From NCBI GenBank assembly GCA_030747035.1, contig JASLLM010000008.1, positions 1-44,349 of the forward strand: DNA of 44,349 nt. The letters are read 5' to 3'. The DNA comes from Alphaproteobacteria bacterium. Lineage in GTDB: Bacteria; Pseudomonadota; Alphaproteobacteria; GCA-2731375. Numbering within the stretch: the stretch's first letter is position 1; every line of letters begins with the position of its first letter. The notes below the pieces were generated by a model. The model was not told the origin of the DNA and made no database searches. It saw nothing but the letters and a program-made list of their open reading frames with translations. Made by a program: the position numbers and the translations under genes. Shown one piece after another: positions 35,744 to 44,349 of this stretch.

Positions 35744-36655
35744 ATGATGGGTGACTATCCGCGCGATATGGTCGGCTATGGCGCCACGCCTCCCGACCCG
35801 CAATGGCCGAAAGGCGCGCGCCTGGCAGTCAACTTCGTAATGAACTACGAAGAAGGCTCGGAATATTCCGTACCCGACGGCGATGGTTTTTCCGAGGCCT
35901 CCCTGACCGAGATGCCGCAATCCGCGGTGCCCCACGGGGACAGGGACTTGGCGGCGGAGAGCATGTTTGAATATGGCAGCCGGGTCGGATTTTGGCGGTT
36001 GATGCGGCTGTTCCGGGAACGCGGCCTGCCCTTGACCATATTCGCCTGCGCCCTGGCCCTGGAACGAAACCGCGACGCCGCCGCCGCCATCCGCGAGGCC
36101 GGCCACGATATCTGCTGCCATGGTTGGCGCTGGGTCGAACATTTCCGTCTCTCGAAGGATGAGGAGAGACAGCATATCGAGCGCGCGGTTGCCTCGCTGA
36201 CCGACATGTTCGGGGCGCCGCCCGCCGGCTGGTACTGCCGTACCGGACCCAGCATCAATATGCGCAGGCTGTTGGTGGAACACGGCGGCTTTCTCTATGA
36301 CAGCGACGCCTACAACGACGAGCTGCCCTATTGGGTCAGCATGGACGGGCAGGGCCACCTTGTCCTGCCCTACAGCCTGACCCACAACGACAGCAAATTC
36401 GGGCGTGGTTATTTCGCCCACGGCGATGATTTTTTCAGCTTCGTTTGGGACGGCTTCGATATGCTGTACGGGGAAGGACTGGACAGCCCGAAAATGATGT
36501 CAATCGGCCTGCATATGCGCCTGATGGGTCATCCGGCCCGCGCCGCCGGCCTGGCCCGCCTGCTGGACCATATTGCCGGCCACGACGATGTCTGGATCAC
36601 CGGCCGCCAGGCCATCGCCGAACACTGGACCCAGGTGCATCCCTATCCGGGCTAG
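35744..36655 (+). CDS. PuuE-type polysaccharide-deacetylase-fold allantoinase-like protein
   Basis: A 303-residue NodB-fold protein. The N-terminus 'YPRDMVGYGATPPDPQWP', then 'VNFVMNYEEGSE', and the HGWRWVEH segment are characteristic of the PuuE group, some of whose members hydrolyse allantoin to allantoate in uric-acid breakdown. Other members deacetylate unknown substrates. The start has AAGGGGAG five bases upstream; ATG ATG makes the first two codons. No other urate or allantoin gene is visible, so the assignment stays at family level. It converges on the amidinotransferase gene. Confidence 0.85.
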   Translation: MMGDYPRDMVGYGATPPDPQWPKGARLAVNFVMNYEEGSEYSVPDGDGFSEASLTEMPQSAVPHGDRDLAAESMFEYGSRVGFWRLMRLFRERGLPLTIFACALALERNRDAAAAIREAGHDICCHGWRWVEHFRLSKDEERQHIERAVASLTDMFGAPPAGWYCRTGPSINMRRLLVEHGGFLYDSDAYNDELPYWVSMDGQGHLVLPYSLTHNDSKFGRGYFAHGDDFFSFVWDGFDMLYGEGLDSPKMMSIGLHMRLMGHPARAAGLARLLDHIAGHDDVWITGRQAIAEHWTQVHPYPG

Positions 36656-36659
36656 CGCC

Positions 36660-37670
36660 CTAGTCGATGGAGTCCCGCATCAGCGGCGCGGTGGAACAAT
36701 GGATGCCGCCGCCGCCCAGCATCACCTTTTCATAGTCGACCGGCACGATCTCGATGCCCCACTTGTCCATGGTATCTGCGGTACGCGGCGACAGGCCGGT
36801 CTGCATGATGACGCGGCCAGGGCGGACGGCAAGGCAATTGACCAGGCCGGGGTTGTCGTCGGGATGGATTTCGATGGTGCGGATTTCCATCTCCTTCAGT
36901 TTCTCAAGGAACCAAAAGGGCAGCAGGGCCGGGTTGATGATGGCCGTGTCCACATCGATCATCACCAGGGTGCCGTCGATGTGCAGGCGGTATCCGGTCA
37001 TATCGACCCGCAGCAACTCCACGCCCTGGGCGTTCAAAACCTCTTCCACCTGCCGGGTGCCTTCCTCGTTCACTCGCTAGGAACGGCCGATCACCGCCGT
37101 TTTTGAATTCAGCCAGACGAAGCTGCCGCCTTCCATCACGCCGCTGCCATGAATGGTGCGCAGGATGGGCATGCCGGCGGCGGCCAGGGTTTCCGTCACC
37201 GGCGCTTCCTCTCCGCGGCGCACGATCGGTCCCAGCCTGGTGACGATGGCGCCGCCCTTGACGCCGATGCAGGAATCGCGGGTATAGATCGATTTGTGCC
37301 GGCCCGGCGCGCAACGTTGCAGCAGGACAACTTCAACGTCTTCATCACGCAAGGCCTGGCTTAGAGCATCGTGTTGGGCCTGCTGCTCCTCCTTCGAGGG
37401 GATGATATCGCCGCGCCAATACCAGGTCTGCCCTGCCTCGTCGCCATACGAGCCCAGATGTTCCAGCCGCATCTTGGGATCGATGATGTCCAGCTCATCT
37501 CCCGGCCGATGCATCAAGACCTTGCGCAGCCGCCCCACGTCATTGTCGCAGCCCCAGCGGTTGCCCCAAACCACGTCCTGCTGCTCTGGCGTTTCAAATG
37601 CCGGTTCGGCGTGGGAGGGAAAGGTCTTGATCGTCATATTGTAGCGGTATTCGAACTCGCTGACGGACAT
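36660..37670 (-). pseudogene. Amidinotransferase / arginine-deiminase-like gene with in-frame stop
   Basis: A guanidino-group-modifying enzyme of the DDAH/arginine deiminase/amidinotransferase fold. Conserved pieces are RDSCIGV, GSGVMEGGSFVW, the His in YRLHIDG, and the catalytic Cys in GGGGIHCSTAPL. The ATG at 37670 follows AGAGGAAG. Codon 198 (37077-37079) is TAG, but the same frame continues directly with normal family sequence (RVNEEGTRQVEEVL) to the end, 336 codons in all. A single substitution is the simplest cause. Truncation before the catalytic His and Cys would abolish activity. It might act on arginine, methylarginine or a related guanidine. Confidence 0.85.
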
Positions 37671-37836
37671 GGCGGCTTCCTCTCTTGGCAATGGCGTGGA
37701 ATTTCGCCGGACCGGGGCGCTGTTTTCCGTCAGGCCCCGCATGCAGCACCAGCGTGCCATATTTCCTGTTGAACGGTTTGATTATCTTCCGATAACCGCC
37801 GGATTTCTTCAACTACGCTTGGGCCATTGCACGGTA

Positions 37837-38745
37837 TTAGGTGTCCTGCCTGGCAAGATTGCTGCTTGTCCTGGGGATATTGCCAGCGAATATTCCGGCC
37901 AGCACCAGCGCCAGTCCGGCGACCAACACCAGTGTGAGGCTTTCGTTGAGAAGTAGAACCGCCAAAAGCATCGCCGAAATGGGATTCAGGGTCAGGTAGA
38001 TAACCGTTCGGGTCGGCGGCAACCACCTCAGCGCCCAGGTAAACAGGGAAAACTGCAAGGCGCCGCCAAAGGTGCCGAGAAATAGTACGGCGATCCAGCC
38101 TTCATGAGTGAACTGCGGTATCTGAAAAATGCCGGGCTCGAACTGCACCAGCGGGGCAAGGGCCAGGACACCGAATGCCATTGCCAATGCGGTGACGAAC
38201 AGCGGGCCGTGCGCGCCAAGGGTGGCGCGGCTAAAGACCGAATAGATGGCGGCGCTGAAGGCGCCTAGCAGCATCAATCCATCGCCCAGCATATAGTCCG
38301 ATCCCGAAACCTTCATGGCTTCCGGACCAAAAACCAGGGCAATGCCGGCGAATGCCAGGCCGACGCTGATGATCTTGTTGGGGGTCAATTTTTCCCGGCC
38401 GAATATGACCGCGACGATGAGTGTCTGGACCGGGATCGTCGCCAATCCAATGGCTCCCCTGGCGGCCGGAATATACTGCAGAGAGGCATTGAAGGCCCAG
38501 GGAAACAAGCCGAAGAACAAGGCGCCCAGAGCCGCGATTTTGGCATAGTCCCCCAGGCGGATACGCGAAGCCGGCCAGAGAAAGGGCAGAACCGGCAGAA
38601 AGCAGATCACGCCGATAACGTAGCGGTAGAATGCCAGGGAAACCGGATCGGTCTCGCCAACCACCAAGCGCGTTGCCACGACGCAGGCACCGGCGCTCAA
38701 GGCCGCCGCCGCCGCCGCCAGATTTGCCAGTAGCGATTTATTCAT
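37837..38745 (-). CDS. EamA-family (DMT) exporter
   Basis: A 302-residue inner-membrane protein with about ten helices in two EamA repeats (about residues 10-135 and 150-285). DMT exporters of this type export amino acids, metabolites or drugs. The ATG at 38745 follows GGAAG. It is transcribed away from an HxlR regulator, with a repeated operator-like sequence between them, so it is probably controlled by that regulator. A GTG 18 bases upstream is possible but lacks a site. Confidence 0.88.
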   Translation of the reverse strand: MNKSLLANLAAAAAALSAGACVVATRLVVGETDPVSLAFYRYVIGVICFLPVLPFLWPASRIRLGDYAKIAALGALFFGLFPWAFNASLQYIPAARGAIGLATIPVQTLIVAVIFGREKLTPNKIISVGLAFAGIALVFGPEAMKVSGSDYMLGDGLMLLGAFSAAIYSVFSRATLGAHGPLFVTALAMAFGVLALAPLVQFEPGIFQIPQFTHEGWIAVLFLGTFGGALQFSLFTWALRWLPPTRTVIYLTLNPISAMLLAVLLLNESLTLVLVAGLALVLAGIFAGNIPRTSSNLARQDT

Positions 38746-38766
38746 GGTCAAGCTTCCGCCCATAGA

Positions 38767-38789
38767 GACTTTAAAAAGGAAAGTGACTA
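38767..38789. promoter_or_regulatory. Operator-like direct repeat, copy A
   Basis: These 23 bases match copy B (38801-38823) at 19 positions, starting ACTTTAAAAA and ending ACTA. Each copy carries an AGTGACT/AGTCACT half-site, and those of the two copies are mutually inverted. The repeat lies in the 122-base gap between EamA and HxlR genes, the natural place for HxlR binding. Confidence 0.55.
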
Positions 38790-38800
38790 TTTATCAAAGA

Positions 38801-38823
38801 AACTTTAAAAATGCAAGTCACTA
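38801..38823. promoter_or_regulatory. Operator-like direct repeat, copy B
   Basis: This is the second copy of the 23-base repeat, starting 34 bases after copy A, about three helical turns. It lies 45 bases before the HxlR start codon. Confidence 0.55.
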
Positions 38824-38867
38824 GGATAGAATGACCGTGGCGGATCAAATTGGCTTGGTGGATCGAC

Positions 38868-39245
38868 ATGACGCAGAGCTTGAAGGCGGGGCAGCACCAA
38901 TTCCGTTCGGGTTGTTCAATTTCGCGGACACTTGAACTGTTCGGCGACAAATGGACGCTGCTGGTGGTGCGGGATCTGATGTGGCACGGCAAGCATACGT
39001 TCCAGGAGTTGCAGCGCAGTGACGAACATGTGCCGAGCAATATTCTCTCCCAGCGGCTGCGAAGGCTGATGGATTGGGGATTGCTCAGCCGCACGCCCTA
39101 TCAGGACCGACCCGTGCGTTACGCCTATCACCTGACCGGGAAGGGGCGGTCGTTGGAACCGGTCCTGCTTCAGGTCATGGCCTGGGGCCACGAAAATCTT
39201 GACGGTGGCCTGTACGATCCTGAAACCGGTGTCTCGAAATCTTAG
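38868..39245 (+). CDS. HxlR-family transcriptional regulator
   Basis: A 125-residue winged-helix regulator. The N-terminal Cys16 in GCSISRTLELFGDKWTLLVV and the 'DRPVRYAYHLTGKG' wing are typical of HxlR proteins. Several HxlR members use that Cys to sense electrophiles or oxidants. The ATG at 38868 follows GGTGGA; a TTG at 38850 is an unlikely earlier start. It is divergent from the EamA exporter, and probably represses that gene and itself through the repeats between them. Confidence 0.9.
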   Translation: MTQSLKAGQHQFRSGCSISRTLELFGDKWTLLVVRDLMWHGKHTFQELQRSDEHVPSNILSQRLRRLMDWGLLSRTPYQDRPVRYAYHLTGKGRSLEPVLLQVMAWGHENLDGGLYDPETGVSKS

Positions 39246-39266
39246 TCGAAGCTGGCCAGCCGAGGC

Positions 39267-40445
39267 TCACACCGCGCATATTGCTTTCGCGAATGGCATG
39301 ACTTGATCGCCGCGCAGCCCGGCGATATTGATGCGCCCATCTTCGACGATATAGATAGCAAACTCTTCGCGGAGGCGAACCGCCTGATCGGCCGATATTC
39401 CGATCAACGAGAACATGCCTTTTTGGTCGGTTAGGAATTCATGGCCGGAACGGTTTGTGATCTGGTGAAAGGCGGACGCCAGCTCCCGGCGAAGCGCGGT
39501 AACGCCGGTCCGCATGGCCTCAAGCTCATCCTTCCAAATCTGCCTCAAGGCCGGGTCGTTCAGGATGATCCGCACCAGGGATGCGCCGTGATCGGGTGGC
39601 ATGGAATAAGTTATTCGCGCCAGCCGCGCCAGTTGCGCTGCCGCCCTATCGGCCAACGCCGGTGTCGGCGCCAGAACGAACGCGGCGCCCGTGCGCTCCC
39701 GGTAGATGCCGAAATTCTTCGAGCATGAATAGGCCACGATCATTTCCGGCAGCCGCCCGGCCAACAGGCGCACGGATGCGGCGTCTTCCTCCAGCCCATC
39801 GCCAAATCCCTGATATGCCAGGTCGACAAAGGGAAGCAGGCCGCGCGCCTCCAGCAGCGCCGCCACCGCTTGCCATTGTTCAAGCCCCAGGTCGGCTCCG
39901 GTCGGGTTGTGACAGCAGCCCTGCAAAAGCACGATGTCGCCCGGTTCGGCATTGCCGAGTTGATCCATCATGCCATCGAAGTCGACCTGCCCGGTGCGCG
40001 GATCAAGATAGCGGTATTCACGCAGACCCAGCCTCGCCTCCGTGATTACGGCGTGATGATTGATCCAGGTCGGGATGGGAACATGCACCGTGACGCCGGG
40101 GGAGGCCAGATTGGCAAGCTCGGCCAGAATGTTCAACGCGCCTGCGCCACCCGGAGTCTGCACCGTGCGGATACGCTCGTCGGGCGCATCATCGCCGAAG
40201 ACAAGTGACTGGATGGCGGCGCAAAAGCCCGGATCGCCGGCGGGCGTGACGTAGGTTTTTGTGGTTTCCTGGGCGAATAACTTTTCCTCAGCCTGCCGCA
40301 CGGCCGCGAATATCGGCGTCTCGCCCCGGGCGTTACGATAAACCCCGATGCCGAGGTCGATCTTGCCGGGCCGGTCATCGCCATTGAACATAATCGACAG
40401 CTTTAGGATCTTGTCATCCGCCGGCATTTCAAGCCTGTCCATCAT
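39267..40445 (-). CDS. Aromatic/aspartate aminotransferase (fold-I PLP)
   Basis: A 392-residue class-I aminotransferase. The opening 'DKILKLSIMFNGDDRPGKIDLGIGVYRN' is typical of the AspC/TyrB branch. The PLP lysine lies in YSCSKNFG, with the partner Asp in PFVDLAYQG and an Asn in QGCCHNPTGAD. AspC/TyrB enzymes usually carry Arg for the substrate carboxylates, and Arg is retained near the C-terminus (GRINIAGLRGD). ATG ATG at 40445/40442 are the start choices. It starts 25 bases after the molybdopterin gene ends, so the two probably form one transcript. Confidence 0.9.
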   Translation of the reverse strand: MMDRLEMPADDKILKLSIMFNGDDRPGKIDLGIGVYRNARGETPIFAAVRQAEEKLFAQETTKTYVTPAGDPGFCAAIQSLVFGDDAPDERIRTVQTPGGAGALNILAELANLASPGVTVHVPIPTWINHHAVITEARLGLREYRYLDPRTGQVDFDGMMDQLGNAEPGDIVLLQGCCHNPTGADLGLEQWQAVAALLEARGLLPFVDLAYQGFGDGLEEDAASVRLLAGRLPEMIVAYSCSKNFGIYRERTGAAFVLAPTPALADRAAAQLARLARITYSMPPDHGASLVRIILNDPALRQIWKDELEAMRTGVTALRRELASAFHQITNRSGHEFLTDQKGMFSLIGISADQAVRLREEFAIYIVEDGRINIAGLRGDQVMPFAKAICAV

Positions 40446-40470
40446 GGCCACGGCGAATTCTTGCTCCCGC

Positions 40471-42625
40471 TCATGCGTCCGGCGCCGGCCGGACATCGCA
40501 AAGCAATGCCTTGTAGACCGGGAAGCCGGAGATCGGATCGCAATTGTCCGGGTCGGTCAGGACGTTGACGTTGCACGACCGCCACGCCGCTGAGCCGACG
40601 GGATTGCCGCCACCCATATTGGCCTCGACACAGCCGGCCTTGATATCCTCGGTCACGAAAGCATGGAAACGGACCGTGCCGCGCGGGCTGACGACATCGA
40701 CGGCCATGTCATCCCTGATGCCTCGTGCGGCTGCGTCCTGGGGATGCAGCCAGACCTGGGGCAGGGGCTGCAGCGCATTCAGGCCGGGGATATTGTGGTG
40801 CTGGGTGCGGAAGGTTGACTGGGTACGGGCGCCTGAATTGAAGACCAGCGGGTAGGTACTTGCCGTCTCCGGCGTGGAAATTGGTCCCTCCGTCGGCTCG
40901 ACATAAACCGGCAGGGGCTCGTAGCCGTGGCCGCGCAGCCATTCGGAGGTGAATTCGAACTTTCCAGTCGGGGTGGCGAAGCCGGGCTTGCCATCGGCGC
41001 GCAATTCACCGGATTCGTACTTCCGGTAACGCATGCGGGGCATCTGTAGCTGGATGCCTTCGGGGGCTGCGCGCAGATCCTCCAGCGTGATGCCCAGCCC
41101 CTCGATACCGCGGCGTATGTTCGCCTCTTCACTGGCCGGCCACAGATCGCCATAGCCCAGGCGCTCGGCCAATTCCGCGAAGATCAAATAGTCCGGCCGC
41201 GCCTCGCCCCGGGGTTCGATGATCCGTTGCCGCCATTGTGCATAACCATCATCGACCTGATAGGATTCGATCTCGAAGCCGGTCGTCGCCGGCAGCACCA
41301 GATCCGCGTAAAGGCTATCGGCGGTGGGAAAGCGGTTGACCGCCACCAGCAGATCCAAGCTCTCGAAAGCCCGGTACCACAGCCCCGGATCAGGCCAGGA
41401 CGTCGCGATTGAGGCGCCGGAGATAATCAGGCCCCGTATTGGATATGGGTCGCCCTCCAGGATCGCCCGGGGCAATTCGCCGCCATGGGCTTCCTTGCGC
41501 AGCTCATGATAGATGGGATAGCGCTCCGCCCCAATCGGCAAGACACCTGTTGCGGGGGGCGCCGTCGTGGTCCGGTTGTGCATCGGCCTCTCGGGCATCT
41601 TGAATATCTTGCCACCGGGCACGTCGATGAAACCGCCCAGGGCCTGCAAACACAACACGGCGCGGATCGACTGCACGCCGCTATTGGAATATTCAAGGCC
41701 CGTATACATGGAGATGACGCAGCCCCTGGCCTTGCCGATGGCGCGGGCCAGATCGACGATGTCTTCCGCCGCCACGCCGGTAATGGCGGATGCTCTGTCC
41801 GGCGTGAAGGCCGCGACATAGTCGCGATAGGCGTCGAAACCGTGGCACCAATGCTCCACGAATGCCTTGTCGTAAAGCCCTTCCGCGATCATCACGTTAG
41901 CGATTGCCAGGGCCAGGGCGCCATCGGTTCCGGGGCGGACCGACAGCCATTCCGCCTTCACCGCCTTGGCGGTTTCGCTATGGCGGTGATCAATGCAGAT
42001 CACCCGGGCGCCATTTTTTTGCGCCTTCTTGATCTTCTTCATCTTGCCGGGCGGTGAATCCGTGGCTGGGTTGGCGCCCCAGACCAGGACAAGATCGGCA
42101 TTGGCGAAATCGTCGCCTATATGGCGGTAATGCTGCCCGAAGCAGGCCTGGGGTGCGATCATGCCGTAGGCCACGAAACACAGCGCCCCCACCCCGGTGG
42201 TATTGGGCGAGCCGAATGGGAAAAGTATCGAACTGGCGGAGCTTTCGCTGGTCTCGATGGGCGGAAAGCTCTCCTGCACCCCAAATTCGAAATTGCCGCG
42301 CCCGGTGTACATGCACATGGCTTCCGGACCATGGCGGTCGGCGATATCCCGCATACCGGAAAGCCAGATCTCGTAGGCGTCATCCCAACTGATCCGCTCG
42401 AATTTGCCCTCACCGCGCGCGCCAATGCGTTTCTGCGGATAGAGCAGACGGTCCGGTGAGTAGACGATCTCCGCCGCGCGGACAGACGATGCCCAGGGGA
42501 TGTTCCTTGATGGGCGTCAGCCGCTCAATCCGGCCCTCGCGCATATGTACGTGCACGCCGCAACCGGCGTCGCAAATTCCGCACATGCTGGCGATTTTCT
42601 CAACTTCGACCACGGCCTGGGCCAC
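40471..42625 (-). pseudogene. Molybdopterin oxidoreductase with frameshift
   Basis: A large Mo-bisMGD oxidoreductase of the formate dehydrogenase / DMSO reductase superfamily, about 718 residues if intact. It begins with a [4Fe-4S] motif (Cys15, Cys18, Cys22, Cys48) from a GTG at 42625. The reading frame breaks at about 42469-42482, just after VCPRG. The other frame continues with the expected AEIVYSPDRLLYPQKRIG segment and then the full protein to 40471. The shift fits a loss of 2, 5, 8 or 11 bases. The molybdenum ligand may be the Cys in TGVGALCFVAYG. The physiological substrate is unknown. It may be a true lesion or an assembly error. Confidence 0.85.
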
Positions 42626-42838
42626 TCACAAATTCGAACATCCGTCCGGAGCGCACCTGAAGCCAGATGTCTTCGTCGCTCCAACGGATAATATGCCGCC
42701 TGGACAATGGGAGCAATCCTACAGATCAGGCCATCGGCCTGTCTGAAAGAGGCATGGAACTCCCTCCCTAGCACGAGCCGGGCGCTTGTCCCGCTTGCCA
42801 ACGATAGCCGCCGGCGGGGGAAACCCGATGTGTCGGTT

Positions 42839-44256
42839 CTATGCCTTGTAGGCCAGGCGCAGGCCGCCCCAGTGGCGGCCGTTGACCATGATCGGGGCGG
42901 AGACATCCTTCATGATGGCGAAAACGCCGCCGCCCATGTCCCGGCGATAGGTCTGCAACAGGAACGGCTTGGTGTTTTGTGCCGCCGCCAGGCCAGTGCG
43001 GTCATCGAACCGGCGCCGGTTACGGCAGTTGGCGGCATTCCATACCGGATCATTGCCCTGCGGTTTGGAGAATTTCAGATTGTGGCTCGGCAGATAGCCC
43101 GTGGTATCGACGGCGGCGCAAAAGACCACTTTGTCATCAAGCGCCAACGCCGGTTCCTGGATAGCCGGCAGCACACGGTCGGTGAAATCGGCAAACCGGG
43201 TCGTCAGTTGTGCCGGATCGCTTCCCGGGACGTCAACGTAGTTGTCATCGAACAGGTCGGCTGGCTGATCTCGCCGCTTGCCATCGCCCCTTCGAATATC
43301 CCGGAAATCTCGCGGGCCATGCTTTGCACGGAAGCAACAAACCTGCTGTCAACGGTCTGCAAACCGCTGTTCGCCACCAGTTCCAGCAGATCCTCGTTGG
43401 CGTGCAGCAGGTTCTGGGCATTGCTGTCGGCATCGCGCAGATCGCTCGCCGCATGGTCGACGCCCTCGCTCATGTCGACGATATCGCCGCTGACGCTCTC
43501 GCAGATCTCTCTGTTGGCTTCGGATCTGGAAACAATCGTGCCGATGCGCTCCTCTGCCTCGGACAGGCGGCTGCTGACATTGCCGATGACGTCGCCGATG
43601 GCGTTGGTGCCGGCGCCGACTTTCTCCGTATTCTCGCTGGCTTCATCGATGGATTTTTGCAACGCCGCGATCTGACTGCTCAGGTCTCCGACGGTGGTTG
43701 CGATCTCGGTGGTCGCGGTGGCGGTCTGCCCGGCCAGGTTCTTAACCTCGGTGGCAACCACGGCGAAGCCCCGGCCGGCCTCGCCCGCGCGCGCCGCCTC
43801 GATGGTGGCGTTCAGGGCCAGCAGGTTGGTTTGGCTGGCGATATCGTCAATTACCGACGATACCTTGGCCACCCGCCCAAGTGCCTCGGCGACGGAATCC
43901 AGGCGGCCTGATATTTGTTCCACACCATCCACAAGGGCGCGGATATTCTCGATCGCGGCGGCGACATTATCGGAGGAGGTGGACATGGTATCGGCCGTCT
44001 CCTGCGCCGCCGACATGGCCTCCTGCGCGGCACCGTCGATTTCCCGGTTGCCCTCGACGATACGTTCGACGGACTGCCGCAAGGTGTGAAAACGCTGCGC
44101 CTGCTCGCTTACCAGCCGCGTCACATCATCAATGCTGCCCGCGACATCGGCGACTTCCACGCCAAACCCGCCGACTTTCTCGGCCAGGGTCGCGGCAAGC
44201 GTGTCATCAGCCCTTTCGGCCTGGGTGACTTCGATATCGGTACTGACTTGTTGCAT
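42839..44256 (-). pseudogene. Soluble methyl-accepting chemotaxis protein with frameshift
   Basis: A chemoreceptor-type protein without membrane helices. Residues 1-300 hold the MCP signalling domain, including the hairpin tip ([20 protein letters not shown] and [19 protein letters not shown]). About 130 C-terminal residues form a conserved ligand module with LPSHNLKFS, DPVWNAANCRNRR and a 'YRRDMGGGVF' segment. After GEISQP the frame breaks at about 43257-43260. Adding one base there restores [15 protein letters not shown] and the rest, giving about 472 residues. The missing base is probably a G in CCGGAC. The start ATG is only 18 bases from the right terminal repeat, so its promoter lies inside that repeat. 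Confidence 0.87.
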
Positions 44257-44273
44257 GCTGGCATGCCTTTACT

Positions 44274-44347
44274 TAGAGCGTTTCCGGGATCTTCTGAATC
44301 GACGTTTTGCTTTTTGATCTTTGATTGAATGGGTGTTTGTGATTCGA
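44274..44347. repeat. Inverted terminal repeat, right copy (dispersed element end)
   Basis: This is the exact reverse complement of bases 1-74, starting at TA followed by GAGCGTTTCC. The identity breaks immediately inside the window on both sides. It lies just upstream of the chemoreceptor gene. Two bases beyond the repeat (44348-44349) end the window. Confidence 0.85.
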
Positions 44348-44349
44348 TT

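Noticed and set aside
42517-42906. A 129-codon minus-strand frame over the molybdopterin/chemoreceptor gap
   Set aside because: It overlaps conserved coding sequence of both neighbours in the wrong frame and has no recognisable features.
1-44349. The whole window as a composite transposon between inverted repeats
   Set aside because: Gene content is ordinary core and catabolic metabolism without a transposase, and contigs commonly end in repeats; the arrangement does not require mobility of 44 kb.
1-44349. CRISPR arrays, tRNA, rRNA or phage genes
   Set aside because: No regularly spaced repeats, cloverleaf-like sequences or phage structural genes were seen on either strand.

Overview
This window looks like a chromosomal contig from a high-GC alphaproteobacterium, probably Rhodospirillales-like. 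The evidence is the codon usage, many GTG/TTG starts behind good Shine-Dalgarno sites, abundant acyl-CoA chemistry, and a soluble chemoreceptor whose C-terminal module I associate with Magnetospirillum/Rhodospirillum relatives. I could not search databases, so the taxon is an inference. There are no rRNA or tRNA genes, CRISPR arrays, phage genes or transposase genes. Most of the window is ordinary heterotroph metabolism in short operons.

Layout. 1-5.7 kb: a Dpp/Opp-type peptide ABC operon whose substrate-binding gene has lost its 5' end to a repeat. 5.8-14.7 kb: a small oxidase-subunit-I-like membrane protein, two metallo-beta-lactamase-fold hydrolases, an OYE-type Fe-S flavoprotein, a fused E1 alpha/beta 2-oxoacid dehydrogenase followed by an Hpt protein, a universal stress protein and an M20D amidohydrolase. 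14.7-24.4 kb: a cupredoxin gene with a Fur-like box, an APH/choline-kinase-like protein, a CoA-transferase/crotonase pair, a FecR-domain protein, a TauD dioxygenase with a ketopantoate-reductase-like protein, an SDR, a methyltransferase and a GAF histidine kinase. 24.4-29.3 kb: malate synthase, then a D-cysteine-desulfhydrase-like gene, an opine-dehydrogenase-like gene and a 3-hydroxyacyl-CoA dehydrogenase. 29.3-30.8 kb: a SigZ-like ECF sigma factor and an ArsM-like methyltransferase. 30.9-35.6 kb: a second CoA-transferase and a four-gene OsmC/flavoprotein/MaoC operon. 35.7-44.3 kb: PuuE-type deacetylase, amidinotransferase, EamA exporter with a divergent HxlR regulator, aminotransferase, molybdopterin oxidoreductase and chemoreceptor.

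The best candidate for a new system is at 29.3-30.8 kb. The sigma gene and the methyltransferase gene each carry the same bipartite promoter, TGCGTC-N16-CGTCTA followed by YGGAA. This suggests an autoregulated ECF regulon of at least two genes. No anti-sigma gene is present, and the sigma factor ends in a Cys-Cys plus Cys-x-x-Cys tail that could sense metal, arsenic or thiol stress. The methyltransferase appears to lack about 20 residues around the usual SAM-binding motif I.

A second theme is decay. Two genes have clean in-frame stop codons (26893 TAA and 37077 TAG), two have frameshifts (near 42475 and 43258), and the first gene is cut by a repeat. The two ends of the window are the same 74-bp AT-rich sequence in inverted orientation, each bordered by TA. 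These look like the ends of a dispersed element that terminated the assembly. Other regulatory structure includes a 23-bp near-perfect direct repeat between the HxlR and EamA genes and a 13-bp motif shared by two adjacent leaders.
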